A DNA stretch of 64,000 nucleotides from positions 248,001 through 312,000 of the forward strand of contig JAQQWL010000005.1 of the NCBI GenBank assembly GCA_038363925.1, in the 5' to 3' direction. The stretch is from Apiospora phragmitis. Lineage: Eukaryota; Ascomycota; Sordariomycetes; Amphisphaeriales; Apiosporaceae. Position numbers and translations under genes: made by a program. Below the pieces are notes generated by a model, which saw only the letters and a program-made list of their open reading frames with translations, ran no database searches and was not told the origin of the DNA. Positions 62,290-64,000 of this stretch are shown piece by piece (position 1 is the stretch's first letter; the number at the start of each line of letters is the position of its first letter).

Positions 62290-63480
62290 AGGCCGTAAAC
62301 TTAACGAGTCAAGACTATAACGCGCGATTTAAAATATTATAAATAGCTCGTTAATAAAATAAGCCGTTAAGAAGTATAATATTCCTAAAATAATTCTATA
62401 GGCTCGGATTTACGGCCGCAAGACTATAAAATAACGGAATAAGTCTTTTTAGGCTTTAATAATAGCGGAAAAGTTTTAGATTATAATTTAGTATTTTATA
62501 TAGTATAATTTAAGCTGCTTACCGGTATACGTTATTTTCTAGATATTCGTTTAGCGGATTTTTTAAATTAACGGGATTAATATAATACTTAATAAATATT
62601 AGGTTAAAAGATTTATTACTTATTATTTATTTATTAATACTACGTTTTTTAAAAGGATAAATTTTTTAAAGCTTAATATAACTTCCGTAAAGAAAATTAT
62701 TAAGTTTTTTAAACAGCTTAATAATCTTATTTTAAAATCGATCCCTTTAGAGTTTCGGTTTAACGTTAATAAGATCGGTAACTAGCTCGGCTATAGAATA
62801 AATATAATAATTATTAGATTTATTAAAATAAAGAGAATATTAGTTATAAACTCTTTTAATTAAAAATAGGCTTTTACGGTCGAATATAATAATGCTTTAG
62901 GCCGAGCTTTGCCTTTTTTTATTATATTTAAAAGTTAATAAGTCTAATAGTAATAGTTTTTAAAAAAGGAGGACTCGTTAACGGATATTATAGAGGATTA
63001 AGTCTTTACGGTATCGCTTAAAGGCTAGATTAATAAGGAGCTAGTTTTAGTATAATTAAATAAGGGTTTTATCCCTTATATAAAACTTAAAAACGAGGAA
63101 TAATAGCGGCTTATTATTTTAAATAGTTATATTAATTACGTAAGCGAGGATTTTATTATAACGTGTTTAAAGTATAAGATATAGTTTTTTTTCTTTCCGG
63201 TATACTCGTTATATTTATTATAACCTTTAAATTTTAATCTTTTTAATATATTAAAGAATACTTATTATTAAAAAATATTTTTATATTATATAAGATTTAA
63301 TAATATAAATATAAATAAAAGAGACTTTTTTCGATATTACGAATTAATTAAAAGGTTTATTTTTTAGCCGTATATAATAATTAGCGGCTAGGCCGTAATT
63401 AATATATTCCCTCGTAATATTAATAAGCCCTTTAATAACCGGAATTAAAAAATAAAAAACTAAATAAAAATAGAATTATT
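62290..63480 (+). pseudogene. Fot1/pogo-like (Tc1/mariner superfamily) transposase relic
   Basis: In one plus-strand frame from about 63090, the conceptual translation with many stops shows the C-terminal DDE region of Fot1/pogo transposases. LNSYINYVSEDFI is followed by a PVYSLYLL-PLN segment (cf. the family's P-x-S-H-x-LQPLD), then LFNILKNTYY, RDFFRYYELIKRF and a stop-broken ISG-AVINIFPRN segment. The stops sit where Gln and Trp are expected, as after RIP. An upstream stretch from about 62290 (LTSQDYNARF) may be the N-terminal part, but the DNA-binding and first Asp regions are not securely identified. No terminal inverted repeats were found. The copy is non-functional. Confidence 0.6.
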
Positions 63481-64000
63481 TAAGCCTCCTTTTAATATTT
63501 TTAATAAATAATTTTCTTTTATAACGTTATTAATATTTATAATTAATTATTAAATTAAAAAGTTAACGGATACGTTTAATAATAATAATATTATTTTCGA
63601 TAGCGCGACGCGCCGGGTTTTATTCCGGAAGTTTTAAAAAAGTTTAAATATTTTAAACGGCTAAATCAGCTAATTAGAACACGAGAAGTTAGTTTTAAAA
63701 GGTAATTTAAAAAAAGAAAGAGGTAAAAAAGAAAAAGAGTAATACTTAACCTTAATTAAAAGTTTACGCGTATATAAAATACTATAATAATTAAGAGGGA
63801 AATAAATAGCGTTATATTAGAACCCTAAGCTATTACTCTTTTATCGTCGACGCCGGAAGCCGTTGTAATTAAATCTAACTCTAAATCTGAGATTAAAAGT
63901 GTTATAAAAACGTTTCGAGATTAAAACGGTGTTTTTAGGATTTTATATTAATTTTTAATTAAATTATTCGTATTATTGTTATGTAGTATTATTATTAGTT

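Larger units (their letters stand above)
53990..64000. repeat. AT-rich, RIP-mutated repeat block, continuing past the window end
   Basis: From about 53990 the GC content collapses and TpA steps dominate; every coding frame is riddled with stops, mostly TAA/TAG where Gln or Trp codons are expected. This is the signature of repeat-induced point mutation in ascomycetes. The block contains the LTR element and the transposase relic listed separately. The parts 53990-54714 and 63500-64000 are unassigned mutated repeat sequence. Confidence 0.88.

Overview
The window comes from a filamentous ascomycete, most likely a Sordariomycete. This rests on short GT-AG introns (about 50-130 bp) in most genes, GC-rich third codon positions, and the gene families present: Zn2Cys6 regulator, HET, 2EXR, DUF3176, GH76/Dfg5, high-affinity hexose transporter. 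A 10 kb AT-rich block also looks like the product of RIP (repeat-induced point mutation). The species cannot be fixed from the sequence.

Layout. 0-5.4 kb is a compact housekeeping stretch: a Nop13-like nucleolar RNA-binding protein (-), a Yfh7-like P-loop kinase (-), a small conserved protein (+) and a PRELI/Ups lipid-transfer protein (-). 5.4-14.9 kb is gene-sparse, with tRNA-Thr(AGT), tRNA-His(GTG), a polyQ orphan ORF, a short-chain dehydrogenase (-) and a 110-residue Dabb-domain protein (-). 14.9-32.4 kb is mostly on the plus strand: a Dfg5/Dcw1-type GH76 cell-wall mannosidase, tRNA-Asn(GTT), a Zn2Cys6 transcription factor, an F-box-like protein interrupted by about 92 ACA triplets, a zinc-ribbon protein, a proline-rich hypothetical protein and a flavin monooxygenase. 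32.4-53.7 kb holds a hexose transporter with a cluster of CreA/Cre1-like sites upstream, a DUF3176 membrane protein (-), a second PRELI-family gene, a 2EXR protein, an unrecognised spliced gene (-) and a damaged HET gene. From about 54.0 kb to the end, the sequence is an AT-rich graveyard of mobile elements. It contains a complete Ty3/gypsy-type LTR retrotransposon on the minus strand, with 631/632 bp LTRs and an intact 5-bp target duplication GGTCA, next to a decayed Fot1/pogo-like transposase.

The genes do not form an obvious operon-like or biosynthetic cluster. Two themes recur. First, at least ten apparent one-base frame breaks, many in homopolymers, interrupt otherwise well-conserved genes (both PRELI-5.1kb and transporter, regulator, FMO, DUF3176, 2EXR, 50.5-kb gene, HET). 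Draft-assembly indels are the simplest explanation, although true decay is likely for HET and possible for the FMO. Second, the HET gene beside the RIP block carries an in-frame TAG while its splice phases remain intact, which would fit RIP leaking into single-copy flanking DNA. I found no convincing undescribed system. The best leads are the HET/RIP boundary, the giant ACA tract in a gene, the palindromic Cre1-like site and two unrecognised conserved-looking genes.
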